A stretch of DNA of 64,000 nt from Sorangium cellulosum (GCF_002950945.1 NZ_CP012673.1:12205501-12269500), one strand, 5' to 3'. Shown: positions 1 through 11,710, numbered from the stretch's first letter. Program-made: numbers and translations. Notes: generated by a model from the letters alone, not told the origin.

Positions 1-36
1 CCGGCTGAGCGGCGCGGCGCGGTCGACGCGCGCCGC

Positions 37-975
37 TCACCACTTCAGGAGCACCCGCGGCGGGTTGACCTCGGCGGTCACCCGCGGGACGTCGACCAGC
101 ACGTCCAGGTACGTGCTGCCCGGCTGGCTCAGATCCAGGTTCGCCGCCTTGGGCTCGACGCGCGCCATGATCGCCTCCGGCACGACGGCGTTCACGTCCT
201 CGGGCGTGCCGGTGATCCTCACCTGCACGAACTCCGGCTGGGTCGCGAGGCGCGGCATGCCGACGACCTCGACCTTGCGATCGAAGGTCCGCGTGGCGAG
301 CTCGCGCCCGATCTCGAGCGTCGCCATCACGCTGTCGGCGTCGTACGTGACGAGGCTCGGGGGCCGGTCGAGGGCCAGGTTCCGCTGGTAGGTGCCCTCC
401 GTGAGCCCGCTGATGTCGAACGGCGCGGTGCGCGCGAGCTGGATCGTGTCGACGATGGAGCGCGGGCCGCGGGCCTTGACCGCCGGCGGCTCGATCGAGA
501 TCATCCCCTTCACGAGGAACCCCTGGGCGGCGTCCCCGGTGCGCGGCACCTGCACCGGGACCGACCGATCGACGACGTCGTCCCAGCGCAGGTCGATCGT
601 CGGCGGGTAGATCTGCTCGACCGTGAGCCCCGCCGGGACGTGGATCATCTCGGCGTTGAGATCGATGCGCGTCGTCGTGCCGCTCCGGAGGTCGAGCTGC
701 AGCGTGCCGAGGTCGTCGGCGCGGAGGTCGTCGAGCTGGGTCCGGGAGCCCCGCACGGTCACCGAGACGACGTCCGGGATCTGCGTCATGAGCTGCCGGT
801 TGCGGGACTCGGGCGGGATGACCGAGACGACGCGGAGCGAGAACGTGCGCTGCGCGTTCTCCGCCCCGTGGATGAAGGCGTAGAGGCACAGCGCGAAGGC
901 GAGCGAGAGGAGCTTGAGGCCGAGGTTGTCGAGCAGCGCCGAGCGGAGCGCCTCGCGGAGGGCGGCGAGCGTCAT
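37..975 (-). CDS. cdaR: YbbR-domain regulator of diadenylate cyclase (CdaR)
   Basis: 312 aa. One N-terminal membrane helix (about residues 17-36) is followed by about 270 residues of beta-rich sequence that can be read as three YbbR-type repeats, so the bulk should face the periplasm. YbbR proteins encoded next to CdaA-type cyclases bind and modulate them in Firmicutes; that role is inferred here from the position. The ATG overlaps the cdaA stop by 4 bp (ATGA), so the two are translationally coupled. The stop lies 36 bp from the window edge, so the next gene of the operon, often glmM in such clusters, cannot be seen. Confidence 0.85.
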   Translation of the reverse strand: MTLAALREALRSALLDNLGLKLLSLAFALCLYAFIHGAENAQRTFSLRVVSVIPPESRNRQLMTQIPDVVSVTVRGSRTQLDDLRADDLGTLQLDLRSGTTTRIDLNAEMIHVPAGLTVEQIYPPTIDLRWDDVVDRSVPVQVPRTGDAAQGFLVKGMISIEPPAVKARGPRSIVDTIQLARTAPFDISGLTEGTYQRNLALDRPPSLVTYDADSVMATLEIGRELATRTFDRKVEVVGMPRLATQPEFVQVRITGTPEDVNAVVPEAIMARVEPKAANLDLSQPGSTYLDVLVDVPRVTAEVNPPRVLLKW

Positions 976-2273
976 GGTTCATCCCGCGGGGGCGTCCCCT
1001 CCGCGCTCCCCTTGGTGACGACCGCGCTCGCGGCCTGGCCGGTCGGCACGAACGTGCGCTGCGACGGGACCGGGGAATCGGCCGCGGCGGCGGCGGAGAG
1101 GTCGACCACCGCGTGCCGGCTGGACGACGGGCGGTCGCCGTCCTGCGCGGGCGTCGGCGAGGGCACGGGCGCGCGGAGGTCGGCGCTGGAGGCCGCCGGG
1201 GCGCGCGCCTCGGCGCCCGAGCGCATCGGCGTGGAGGTCGACATCCTCCCCATCGGCCGCGCCTCCGTGTCCGCCGGCCCCTTCATCATCGAGGGCGTCT
1301 TCGCGATCGGCGCCGCGGGCTTGCCCTCGATCGGCGCGGGCTTCGCGGCGGCGGGCTTGCCCGGATCGAGGCCCTGCCCGGCGGCGCCCACCGGCGCGCC
1401 GCGCGCCGGCGAGGACGGCGTCGGCGTCGGCGCCGGGAGGCTCGTGCGGCCGCCGGCGGCCACCTTCTTCGCGAAGCGCCGCCGCCGCGACGTCCGCCCG
1501 AACAGGCCGAGCAGCGCGTGCCGCAGCGACTGGCCGTCGAGGTTCGAGACGATGTTGCCGCTGAAGCAGAAGCTGATCGTGCCGCGCTCCTCGCTGACCA
1601 CGACCACCACGGCGTCGGTCTCCTCGGTGATCCCGAGCGCGGCGCGGTGCCGGGAGCCGAGGCTCGCGTCGAGGATCTTCGTCTCCGGCATCGGGAAGAA
1701 GATGCCGGCGCGCGCGATCTTGAGGTCGCGGATGAGCACCGCGCCGTCGTGCAGCTTGTTCACCGACTCGGGCACGAAGAGGGACACGAGCAGCTCCCGG
1801 GTCACGACCGAGTCGATGTGGATCCCGTCGCTCTTCACGAACTCGAGGACGTTCGCGTCCTGCTCGAAGGCGATGATCGCGCCCATGCGGTGGCGGGCCA
1901 GCTCGGTCGCGGCCGCGACCACCTCGTCGATGACGCGCGACTGCTGCTCGCGCCCCCTCGTGAACCAGTTGCTGCCGCCGACGCGGATGAGGGCGCGGCG
2001 GATGTCGTTCTGGAAGACGACGACGACGATGAGGATGATCGACGAGAGCAGCCACGAGAGCAGGTTCAGGAGCGTGGTCAGGCCGAAGACCTTCGCCCCG
2101 AGGTAGATGAGGAAGACGATGCCGAGGCCGAGGCCCATCTGCATCGCGCGGGTGCCGCGCAGCACGAGCAGCGAGCGGTAGACGACGTAGGCGACGATGA
2201 AGATGTCGAGCAGGTCCCGGAGGACCTGCGTCGGCGGCCGGGCCGAGAAGAGGCGGTAGAACCCCTCAGTCAT
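972..2273 (-). CDS. cdaA: Membrane diadenylate cyclase (CdaA/DacA type)
   Basis: Makes cyclic di-AMP from two ATP. Three membrane helices (about 22-40, 45-65, 67-88) precede the DAC (DisA_N) domain, which carries both signature motifs: DGA at 176-178 and RHR at 208-210. From about residue 270 to 433 runs a Pro/Ala/Thr-rich tail with no recognisable domain; typical CdaA proteins stop near 275 residues, so this tail is an odd addition. The start overlaps the folP end by 8 bp and the stop overlaps the cdaR start, giving a tight folP-cdaA-cdaR operon. The catalytic domain looks intact; product and regulation by CdaR are family knowledge. Confidence 0.92.
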   Translation of the reverse strand: MTEGFYRLFSARPPTQVLRDLLDIFIVAYVVYRSLLVLRGTRAMQMGLGLGIVFLIYLGAKVFGLTTLLNLLSWLLSSIILIVVVVFQNDIRRALIRVGGSNWFTRGREQQSRVIDEVVAAATELARHRMGAIIAFEQDANVLEFVKSDGIHIDSVVTRELLVSLFVPESVNKLHDGAVLIRDLKIARAGIFFPMPETKILDASLGSRHRAALGITEETDAVVVVVSEERGTISFCFSGNIVSNLDGQSLRHALLGLFGRTSRRRRFAKKVAAGGRTSLPAPTPTPSSPARGAPVGAAGQGLDPGKPAAAKPAPIEGKPAAPIAKTPSMMKGPADTEARPMGRMSTSTPMRSGAEARAPAASSADLRAPVPSPTPAQDGDRPSSSRHAVVDLSAAAAADSPVPSQRTFVPTGQAASAVVTKGSAEGTPPRDEP

Positions 2274-3237
2274 CGCCGCGCGCCCCCTGGGCGTGGGGAG
2301 CGCCGGCGCGCCGCCGGTCGTCGCTGGACGGCAGCGGCGCCGGGCCGGCGCGCTCGATCGCGCGCATCACGTCGAGCGCCTGCCGCACGGCGCCGACGTC
2401 GTGGACGCGCACCGCCGCGGCGCCGCGCGCGGCGCACGCGAGCGCGGCCGCGATCGTGCCGCCGAGGCGCGCCTCGGGCGGCGCGGGCTCCGGCGAGGCG
2501 GGCGCGGCGCCCGCGCGCTCGCCCCGCGCCGCGGCCTCGGCGGCCGCGGCGCGCGCGACGAACGACTTGCGGCTCGGGCCGACGAGCACCGGGAAGCCGA
2601 GGGCGCAGAGCTCGTCGAGCCGGGCGCAGAGCTCGAGCGACTGCCGCGCGTTCTTGGCGAAGCCGAGCCCCGGATCGAGGACGAGCTCGCCCCGCGGCAG
2701 GCCCGCGGCGAGCGCCCGCTCGGCGGCGGCCGACCACTCGCGCGCGACGTCGGCGACGACGTCGCCGTAGGCGTCGTCCGGGTACGCGGAGAAGCCGGCC
2801 ATCGCGGACATCGGGCCGCGGCTGTGCATGAGCACGAGCGACGCCCCGCGGCGGGCGCAGAGCGCGCCGAGCTCGGCCGCGCTGTCGAGCGAGATGGTGT
2901 TGACCACCGCCGCGCCGTCGTCGAGCGCGCGCGCCGCGACGGCCGGCGAGGTCGTGTCGATGGAGACGACGGCGCCCCGCCGCACGGCGTCGCGCACGCT
3001 GCCGCCGATGCGCGCGATCTGCTCGTCGTCCGGCACCGGCCGCGCGCCCGGCCGCGTCGATTCCGCGCCGATGTCGATCATGTCCGCCCCTTCGGAGAGC
3101 ATCGCATCGATCTGCGCGAGCGCCGCGCCTTCCTCCGCGAACCGACCGCCGTCGGAGAACGAGTCCGGCGTGCGGTTCAGGACCCCCATGATCACCACGC
3201 TCCTGCGGCGTTCAAGCAGCATCCGCAGCGGGGACAT
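2266..3237 (-). CDS. folP: Dihydropteroate synthase
   Basis: Folate pathway enzyme joining 6-hydroxymethyl-7,8-dihydropterin pyrophosphate and p-aminobenzoate. Seen: the pterin-loop motif NRTPDSFSDGG near residues 21-31 (the usual Val after Asn is Arg), then DIGAESTRPGA, GPSRKSF and a C-terminal RVHDV. About 323 aa, longer than the usual 270-290, because of an Ala/Pro/Glu-rich insert after GPSRKSF and a basic tail. The ATG at 3237 has AGGAA directly upstream; ATG 3222 is possible, and a better-spaced CAGGAG precedes the Met of the pterin motif, but that start would remove the first strand. First gene of the operon with cdaA and cdaR. Confidence 0.9.
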   Translation of the reverse strand: MSPLRMLLERRRSVVIMGVLNRTPDSFSDGGRFAEEGAALAQIDAMLSEGADMIDIGAESTRPGARPVPDDEQIARIGGSVRDAVRRGAVVSIDTTSPAVAARALDDGAAVVNTISLDSAAELGALCARRGASLVLMHSRGPMSAMAGFSAYPDDAYGDVVADVAREWSAAAERALAAGLPRGELVLDPGLGFAKNARQSLELCARLDELCALGFPVLVGPSRKSFVARAAAAEAAARGERAGAAPASPEPAPPEARLGGTIAAALACAARGAAAVRVHDVGAVRQALDVMRAIERAGPAPLPSSDDRRRAGAPHAQGARGDD

Positions 3238-3492
3238 TTCCTGTGGGTAGCAACTTTTGCGCCGAACGGCAATTGTCTGCTCGAGCCGATGTTTTCCGGG
3301 AGGACCTGGAGCTTCGCGGGCGGGGGTGGCCCCTGGCGCGCCGCTGACTCGGCCGCGCATCTTTGCTAGGGTCCCGCCTACACATTGACATCGGCGGCCG
3401 CCCGCGGCCGTCCGGTGACCGCGGGGCGACGCGCGAGCGCGCCCCGTCAACCATTGCCAAGTCGCATCGAGCGGACGAGACCGAGCGGTTCC

Positions 3493-5403
<1,911 letters not shown>

Positions 5404-5469
5404 GCCGATCGGGCGCGCCGCGCGCCCGTGGCGAGGCGCAGGAGCCTGCGCCCTGAAGAGGAAGGTCCG

Positions 5470-7197
5470 ATGCCCCCGACGATCGAGCAGAGCTTCATGA
5501 AGGCCCTCTTCCACGGCATCATCGCCGAGGACATCATCTTCCCGTACCCGGAGATGCCCGCCGAGGACCGGGAGACGACGTCGATGATCCTGGAGAACGT
5601 GCGGCGCTTCTTCTCGGCGAACGTCGACAGCGAGAAGATCGACCGCGAGCACGCCATCGATCCCCGGATCGTCGACGAGATGAAGGGGCTCGGCCTGATG
5701 GGGCTGCAGATCCCGGCCGAGCACGGCGGCAGCAACCTCAGCAACATGGCGTACGCGCGCGTGATGCAGGAGATCGGCGGGCTCGACGCGTCGATCGCGG
5801 TCACGCTCGGCGCGCACCAGTCGATCGGCCTGAAGGCGATCACGCTCTTCGGGACGGAGGATCAGAAGCAGCGGTACCTCCCGGAGCTCGCGTCGGGCGA
5901 GCGGGTGGCGGCGTTCGCGCTGACGGAGCCGGGCGCGGGCTCCGACGCCGCGGCGATGAGGACGCGCGCCGAGGTGTCGGCCGACGGCTCGTACTACACG
6001 CTGAACGGGTCGAAGATCTGGATCACGAACGGCGGCTTCGCCGACGTGTTCACGGTGTTCGCCCGGACCTCCGCGCTCGAGGAGGGGAGGAAGCCGAAGC
6101 TCACGGCGTTCATCGTGGAGCGGGGCATGGGCGTGAAGAGCGGCCCGAACGAGCACAAGCTCGGGATCCGGGGCTCGTCGACGACGGAGCTCTTCTTCGA
6201 AGACGTGCGGGTGCCGCGCGAGAACGTGCTCGGCGAGGTGGGCAAGGGCTTCAAGGTCGCCGTCGAGGTGCTCAACAACGGGCGGCTCGGGCTGTCGGCG
6301 GGGTGCCTGGGCGCCTGCAACACGCTCCTCCGGATGGCGCTCGACCGCGTGCAGGAGCGGCGCGCGTTCGGCCGGAGCATCGGGGATTTCGGGCTCATCA
6401 AGGACAAGATCGCGACGATGCTCGCGCAGACGTACGCGCTCGAATCCATCACGTACCTGACGGCGAGCCTCGTCGACGCCAAGGTCCCCGACTTCTCGCT
6501 CGAGAGCGCGATCTGCAAGGTCATGGGGAGCGAGACGCTCTGGTTCGTGGTCAACGAGACGCTCCAGATCGCGGCCGGCATCGGGTACATGCAGGACTAC
6601 CCCTACGAGCGGCACCTGCGCGACGCGCGGATCAACATGATCTTCGAGGGGACGAACGAGATCCTCCGCTGCTTCATCGCGCTCTCCGGGATGAACGGCC
6701 CGGGCAAGGCGCTCGCGGACGTGGCCAAGGCGATGCGCGAGCCGATCAAGGGCTTCGGGCTGCTCAGCGACTTCGCGATCCGCAAGGCGCGGTCGGTGCT
6801 CGGGCGCGAGCGGATGGCGAGGGCGCACCCGCTGCTCAGCCGGGAAGCGGTGATCTTCGAGGAGTTCACCGCCGAGCTCGCCACCCACAGCGAGGACATG
6901 CTCCGCAAGCACGGGCGGGAGATCGCCGAGATGCAGTATGCGCAGCGGCGCATCGCCGAGATGGCCATCGACCTCTACTGCATGGCGGCGTGCCTCGCGC
7001 GCACGACGCGGGCCATCGAGCGGCGCGGCGAGGAGGGGGCGCGGCGGGAGATCGACCTCACGACCGTGTTCACCGGCATGGCGCACAAGCGGCTCCGGCA
7101 GCACGTGTCGGATTTCCAGAAGAACGACGACGAGCTGCGCAAGGCCATCGCGGTGCGCGCCTATGCGGATCGCGCCTACCCGTTCGACATCCTGTAA
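5470..7197 (+). CDS. Acyl-CoA dehydrogenase
   Basis: 575 aa FAD enzyme of fatty-acid beta-oxidation. The middle shows the family signatures FALTEPGAGSDAAA and WITNGG (FAD/substrate contacts), and FEGTNEI near residue 393 supplies the catalytic glutamate at the medium/very-long-chain position. About 170 residues of extra helical sequence follow the catalytic core, as in very-long-chain (VLCAD/ACAD9-like) enzymes, so long-chain substrates are likely but not proven. ATG 5470 is preceded by GAGGAAGG at good spacing; the frame is open upstream to 5428 without support. It follows the pgpH-like gene by 66 bp and may be cotranscribed. Confidence 0.9.
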   Translation: MPPTIEQSFMKALFHGIIAEDIIFPYPEMPAEDRETTSMILENVRRFFSANVDSEKIDREHAIDPRIVDEMKGLGLMGLQIPAEHGGSNLSNMAYARVMQEIGGLDASIAVTLGAHQSIGLKAITLFGTEDQKQRYLPELASGERVAAFALTEPGAGSDAAAMRTRAEVSADGSYYTLNGSKIWITNGGFADVFTVFARTSALEEGRKPKLTAFIVERGMGVKSGPNEHKLGIRGSSTTELFFEDVRVPRENVLGEVGKGFKVAVEVLNNGRLGLSAGCLGACNTLLRMALDRVQERRAFGRSIGDFGLIKDKIATMLAQTYALESITYLTASLVDAKVPDFSLESAICKVMGSETLWFVVNETLQIAAGIGYMQDYPYERHLRDARINMIFEGTNEILRCFIALSGMNGPGKALADVAKAMREPIKGFGLLSDFAIRKARSVLGRERMARAHPLLSREAVIFEEFTAELATHSEDMLRKHGREIAEMQYAQRRIAEMAIDLYCMAACLARTTRAIERRGEEGARREIDLTTVFTGMAHKRLRQHVSDFQKNDDELRKAIAVRAYADRAYPFDIL

Positions 7198-7510
7198 TCC
7201 AAGCCCGCCTCACCTCCGCGGAATCGCAGCCCGCCTCACCTCCGCGGACATCGCGCGCCATGTGGCTCATCGCATGACGCACATCGCCTGATGATCACCG
7301 GTCGTCCTTGATTACCACCTCCGCCGCCGCGCATGCGCGGTGTGCGCGGCGCACGGCGCGCGCACACACGATGTTTCGATGAGTTTTCCGCGCGCGGCAG
7401 GGACGGATTGCTGTATAAGCTATCTGGGAGTAGCATTGACGTTGACCCTTCGACAGGAATCAGGTGATCACTTGTCCCAGGCCCGAGCATTGGGTAGCAG
7501 GTGCGGAGCC
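7198..7510. other. Intergenic region upstream of a Ser/Thr kinase gene
   Basis: 313 bp. It holds a 21-bp direct repeat just after the dehydrogenase stop, a purine-poor AT-richer patch near 7370-7450 with a TATAAG hexamer at 7414-7419 but no convincing -35, and no gene that I can support. Confidence 0.5.
7202..7248. repeat. 21-bp direct repeat, 26-bp period
   Basis: The sequence AGCCCGCCTCACCTCCGCGG plus one A occurs at 7202-7222 and again at 7228-7248, starting 4 bp after the acyl-CoA dehydrogenase stop codon. No hairpin is formed; function unknown. Confidence 0.9.
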
Positions 7511-8749
7511 ATGAAGGAGACTGCTGAAGGTCGAACCGTCATGGACAAGTATCGCCTCGAGCGCCGGCTCGGCGGCGGCGGGATGGGCGATCTGTGGCTG
7601 GGCTTCGACGTCAAGCTCAGGCGGCGGGTCGTCATCAAGTTCATCCGGAGCTTCGCGGCGAGCGACCCTGATCTGCTCGCGCGCTTCGAGCGCGAGGCCC
7701 GCGCGTCCGCGCGCGTCCGGAGCCCGTACGTCATCGAGACCTACGATTACGGGGTCGATCGCGGCGCTGCCTTCATCGTGATGGAGTACCTCGAGGGCGA
7801 GGACCTGAATCGGCGCCTCGAGCGCGAGCTGAAGGTCCCCCTCGCGCAGGCGGCGATCATGTTCACGCAGCTCGGCAAGGCCCTCGACGCGGTCCACGCC
7901 GCGGGGGTGGTCCACCGGGATCTGAAGCCGGGCAACATCTTCCTCGCGTCCTCGGGCGGCGACGAGCTGGTGAAGGTGCTCGATTTCGGCGTCGCGAAGT
8001 CGTCCTGCTCGCGCGACAGGATCACGAAGACGGGCATGGTCCTCGGAACGCCGCGGTACATGAGCCCGGAGCAGGCGCTGGCGCCCAAGCAGGTCGATTA
8101 CCGGACCGATCTCTGGTCGATGGCGGTGATCCTTTACCGCGCGATCACCGGCCAGTGCCCCTTCGCCGGCGCCAACGTCAACGAGCTGGTGAGGCACATC
8201 TGTCAGACCTCGTTCCCGAAGGCGTCCGCGGTGGCGCCGGAGCTCCCGCCCGGGATCGACGCGTTCTTCACCAAGGCATTCGAGTTCGATCCCGCGGCGC
8301 GATTCCAGTCGGGCAGAGAGATGATGGAGGTGTTCGCCGCGCTGGTGCAGGTGCAGGTGCCGACGTCCACGCCGATGCCGCCCTCGATGAGCTATCTCCA
8401 CGGCGCGCCGCACTCCGAGAAGAGCGGCATCGTGAGGGTGAGCGCGCCCGCGGCCCCGCCCCGCTATGCGATGGATCAGACGACGATGGCCGCCATGCTG
8501 GCGACCCCGGCGAACGATCTCGGCGGCCCGGCCGGGCACACCCCCGCGGCGGAGCTGGCCCCGGGCGACCGCACGAGCGAGATCGCGCTGGACAGCCGCG
8601 TCCTCCCGCCGGTCCGGGTCCCCTGGCTGGTCGCCCTCGCGCTGCTCCTCGCGGCCGTTTCCGTCGTCTGCCACAGCATGGTCCAGGGCACGCTCTGGTC
8701 GCCGGGCGCGCCGGAGACCGCGGAGCGCGCGGCGCCGCTGGACACGTGA
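7511..8749 (+). CDS. Hanks-type Ser/Thr protein kinase with C-terminal membrane helix
   Basis: 412 aa. Kinase domain about residues 12-275 with G-loop GGGGMGDLW, VAIK-type lysine in VVIKFI, catalytic HRDLKPGN, metal-binding DFGVAK and MSPEQ. A Pro/Ser/Ala linker follows, then one membrane helix (VPWLVALALLLAAVSVV) close to the C-terminus, leaving only about 20 residues beyond it; this is a tail-anchored kinase with no extracellular sensor. ATG 7511 has CGGAG three bases upstream; ATG 7541, with GAAGG at better spacing and starting MDKYRLERRL, is an equal alternative. Substrates cannot be read from the sequence. Convergent with the next gene. Confidence 0.9.
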   Translation: MKETAEGRTVMDKYRLERRLGGGGMGDLWLGFDVKLRRRVVIKFIRSFAASDPDLLARFEREARASARVRSPYVIETYDYGVDRGAAFIVMEYLEGEDLNRRLERELKVPLAQAAIMFTQLGKALDAVHAAGVVHRDLKPGNIFLASSGGDELVKVLDFGVAKSSCSRDRITKTGMVLGTPRYMSPEQALAPKQVDYRTDLWSMAVILYRAITGQCPFAGANVNELVRHICQTSFPKASAVAPELPPGIDAFFTKAFEFDPAARFQSGREMMEVFAALVQVQVPTSTPMPPSMSYLHGAPHSEKSGIVRVSAPAAPPRYAMDQTTMAAMLATPANDLGGPAGHTPAAELAPGDRTSEIALDSRVLPPVRVPWLVALALLLAAVSVVCHSMVQGTLWSPGAPETAERAAPLDT

Positions 8750-8827
8750 TCCGGCGCGGCGTCACGCGGCGCCGTGCCTCGCGGTGCAGCGCCGTGCGCC
8801 GCCCGACCGCGTGAGCCGGCCGCTCCG

Positions 8828-9586
8828 CTACCGCGCGTCGGTCTTGGGCGCCTCGGCGATGCGGGGCAGCCACCTGAGCCTGGGCGCGCCCTCGTCGATC
8901 CAGCGGTCGCGCACCCGGCGCGCGAGATCGGCGTGGTGGCTCGACTTCACGGCCAGGGCGGACACAAGGCACGTCCCTGGCCATGACTCGTAGGCCGCGA
9001 TCGCGCCCACGTACTCGTCGCTCGCGAACACCGACTCGACGCTGCCGTCGACGACCTTGAACACGAGCGGCCGCACCTCGCCGTCGATCTCCTGCGTCGT
9101 CCGGATGATCTGTGCCTCTCCGATGCGCACGCCGTAGCCGTCCGCGAGGGGCGCGTTCTTCGCCCAGAACTCGTCGAGGCAGCTGTCCGGATCGCTCGGC
9201 CCCGACGTGGTCGTGTAGAGGACCGTCAGGGCGGCGTAATACTCCTTGCCGTACCGGTAGCTCGCGCGCGTCGGGTGCCGCCAGATCCGCATCCTCCGCC
9301 ACGTCTTCCGGTCGGCGAGCGGCACCGCGAGCGTCTTGTAATGGTCCGACATCTGGCCCCACGGCTCGCTGAGCAGCCGCTCGAGCGCGGCCCGCTCGGG
9401 GTCGGCCGCGTCGCCGCCCGGGTTCTCCCGGGTGACCGAGGCCGGCGTCGGGGGGAGCCCCGGCGGCCGGGCTGGAGGGCTGCTGCTCGTGCAGGCGAGC
9501 CCTGCAGCGAGCGAGGCGAGGAGCGGGATCGCCGGCGCGGTCCCCCGGCGAATGGCAGAGAGCGCTGTCGGTGTAGGGCGGGGCAT
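8828..9586 (-). CDS. Hypothetical lipoprotein
   Basis: 252 aa from ATG 9586. The N-terminus is a lipoprotein signal: basic start, hydrophobic stretch and lipobox LAAGLAC. The mature part begins with a Pro/Ser-rich spacer, then about 190 residues of mixed, soluble sequence (SDHYKTLAVPLADRKTWRRM and on) with two Cys that could pair. I do not recognise a family. Same strand as the DUF362 gene 67 bp upstream, so the two may form an operon of exported proteins. Confidence 0.72.
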   Translation of the reverse strand: MPRPTPTALSAIRRGTAPAIPLLASLAAGLACTSSSPPARPPGLPPTPASVTRENPGGDAADPERAALERLLSEPWGQMSDHYKTLAVPLADRKTWRRMRIWRHPTRASYRYGKEYYAALTVLYTTTSGPSDPDSCLDEFWAKNAPLADGYGVRIGEAQIIRTTQEIDGEVRPLVFKVVDGSVESVFASDEYVGAIAAYESWPGTCLVSALAVKSSHHADLARRVRDRWIDEGAPRLRWLPRIAEAPKTDAR

Positions 9587-9653
9587 GGGCAACACGAGCG
9601 GTGGCGGGCGGGTCTCGGCGGCGGCAGCCCTGCGGGAGGATCCCGCGGCGCCG

Positions 9654-10754
9654 CTACAATCGGACCTCGCGCATCGCGATTTTATTCTTGTCGAAGACGC
9701 CCAGACCGAGCTCGCCCGCGATGCGGATGTACGACGGCTCCCGGCTCGCCTCCTTGAGCGTGGGCAGCCCGTTCTCCTTGCGCCACCCCTCGACCACACC
9801 CCAGCCGATCACATCCATGGCGACGGGGTCGGTCGTGGCATACACCGACTCGTGGAGGACACGCCGCTTCGGGTTCTTGTCGAGCGGGCCCTGGTCGTAG
9901 ATGAGCTTGAAGCCGTCGGTGATGTGCAGGCGGACGCGGCTCTTCACGACGTCCTGCGCGTAGAGCTCGGCGATCTGCGGGCTCGCGGTGTGCTCGTGGA
10001 ACGAGTGCGGGTTGATCGTCGCGCCGTGGGTGATGTTCTTGAGACAGCCGGTGTAGCCGCAGATCGAGTGATCCTTGATCAGCGACACGTTGATCACCGC
10101 GGTCGCCTCGGTGAAGGGGCGGACGAACTTGGTCGGGATGCCGCAGACCGAGATGCTCGGCATCACCGCGTCCTTGTTCTCGTGCACGGCGGCGCGGATC
10201 CCGGCCGGGAAATCGGCGGCGGGCTTCGCGGTGCGGTCGGCGCAGCGGGTGCCGGCGAGGAAGGACGGGTACTGCTCGAAGATCATGATGTTCTCGGCGG
10301 GAACGCCGGCCGCGACCACGCCGCGCACGATCTCGAGGACGAGCTCCTTGTTGGTGGCCATGGTCGCGCCCTTCTGGCCGGCGATGCCGTTCGCCTTGAT
10401 GGCCACGCGGTCGTCCTTGTGGACGAACCGCCCGAAGGCCGCGCCGAGGTCGCCCTTGCCCGTGAGCTCCGCCATGGCCCGCTCGAGCATCACCTTCGCC
10501 GCGGACGCGTCCGGCCAGAGGCCGTTCGGCTGCATCGAGTTTGATTTTGTGACCTTCACTACCTTCCCGGGGATGGACAGCGGCGTGAAGCCCGGGGGCG
10601 GCGTGGCGGCGAGGCTCGGGACCGCGTCGGCGAACGCGGCGTGCGGGCCGAGGAACGTGGCGCCCGCGGCGCCGGCGGCGAGCCCGCCCAGGAAGGCTCG
10701 GCGCGAGCGACCCGCAGGGCCGGGATCATCGAAGCGACGGGGATCGTAGGGCAT
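9654..10754 (-). CDS. Tat-exported DUF362 domain protein
   Basis: 366 aa. The N-terminus has a twin-arginine motif (GRSRRAFLGG, about residues 16-25) and a hydrophobic Ala/Gly stretch ending in AFA, so export in folded form is expected. The rest matches the DUF362 family layout: VAIKANGIAG, a middle part with NVSLIKDHSICGYTGCLKN and a C-terminal TDPVAMDVIGWG. DUF362 proteins often accompany iron-sulfur proteins; no CxxCxxC cluster is visible here, so cofactor binding is uncertain. ATG 10754 is chosen because the Tat signal follows directly. Confidence 0.83.
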   Translation of the reverse strand: MPYDPRRFDDPGPAGRSRRAFLGGLAAGAAGATFLGPHAAFADAVPSLAATPPPGFTPLSIPGKVVKVTKSNSMQPNGLWPDASAAKVMLERAMAELTGKGDLGAAFGRFVHKDDRVAIKANGIAGQKGATMATNKELVLEIVRGVVAAGVPAENIMIFEQYPSFLAGTRCADRTAKPAADFPAGIRAAVHENKDAVMPSISVCGIPTKFVRPFTEATAVINVSLIKDHSICGYTGCLKNITHGATINPHSFHEHTASPQIAELYAQDVVKSRVRLHITDGFKLIYDQGPLDKNPKRRVLHESVYATTDPVAMDVIGWGVVEGWRKENGLPTLKEASREPSYIRIAGELGLGVFDKNKIAMREVRL

Positions 10755-11101
10755 AAGACCTCGTGGTGAGCGCCTTGGTGGCGGAGGAAGCGCCGCCGGG
10801 TCGCCGGGCGCCCGGAGCACGGATGGTAGCCGAGCTTCTGGCTCGAGACACGGCGACCTCTCGTCGGGCGGTCCGCAGGGCGCGCCGCCCGCCCGGGCGG
10901 GCCGCCGACGGCCGAGCAGGCCGCGGATTCCGCCATGGCGCCGCCGCCGCCGGGAGCGCCGGACGGGGGCGCAACGGCGTGATTTCCCGGGTGATCCGCG
11001 CCGGCATGCCGCTCGCTTGAGCGGCGGCGCCGAGGGGACGAGCGCTGGCGCGCGGGTGCGCGGCGGGCGGCGTCCTTCGCGCGAAGAGGAGGCGCGGCAC
11101 G
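10755..11101. other. Intergenic region between divergent genes
   Basis: 347 bp between the start of the DUF362 gene and the start of the HhH gene. It must hold both promoters, but I see no clear -35/-10 pair, hairpin or coding potential. Confidence 0.4.
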
Positions 11102-11710
11102 ATGCAAACGACATCGAAGCAGGAAGGCTCGTCGGACGAGCGGGCTCATGGTGCACACACCGCGGACGCGCGGCGTCCATGGCGGCAGCGGGCGCTCGCG
11201 GTGCTGCGGGAGTCGGCGTGGACCGCGCTCGGCGGCAAGGTCGCCGCGTACGTCGCGGGGTTCTTCGCGCTGGCGCTGGTGGGCTCTGGCCACGCGCTGA
11301 GCCTGCTCCCGGAGCGCCGGGGCGACGCGGCCGCCGGGCTGGCGATGGTCGCCGGTGGCCCGGCGCCGCCGCCCGCAGCCGGACCGCAGGAGGCCGAAGG
11401 CGCGGGAACCGCCGAAGACGCGGGAGCCGCCGCGGCAGCGCCGCCGCCGCCGTCGCCCGCGGGCGAGGCTGACGCGGGCGCTCCGGCGAGCGGCGGCGTG
11501 ACGGCAGACGGCAAGGTGGTGCTGAACCTCGCGACGGAGGCGGACCTCATGCGTCTGCCCGGCGTGGGTCCGGCCAAGGCGGCGGCAATCCTGGCGCTCC
11601 GGGCCAAGATCAAGCGCTTCCGGAAGGTCGAGGATCTGCTCCGGGTCAAGGGGTTCGGCCGGCGATCGCTGAAGCGGCTGAGGCCGCTCGTGCTGATCGA
11701 CCCGCCGTGA
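11102..11710 (+). CDS. ComEA-like helix-hairpin-helix protein
   Basis: 202 aa. Cytoplasmic N-terminus, one membrane helix about residues 45-65, an Ala/Pro/Gly-rich spacer, then a C-terminal double helix-hairpin-helix of about 62 residues starting VVLNLATEADLMRLPGVGP. This is the ComEA layout: membrane-tethered HhH that binds DNA in the periplasm during natural transformation. NLA replaces the usual INxA of ComEA, and no other competence gene lies nearby, so a DNA-uptake role is inference. ATG has GGAGG nine bases upstream. Confidence 0.8.
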   Translation: MQTTSKQEGSSDERAHGAHTADARRPWRQRALAVLRESAWTALGGKVAAYVAGFFALALVGSGHALSLLPERRGDAAAGLAMVAGGPAPPPAAGPQEAEGAGTAEDAGAAAAAPPPPSPAGEADAGAPASGGVTADGKVVLNLATEADLMRLPGVGPAKAAAILALRAKIKRFRKVEDLLRVKGFGRRSLKRLRPLVLIDPP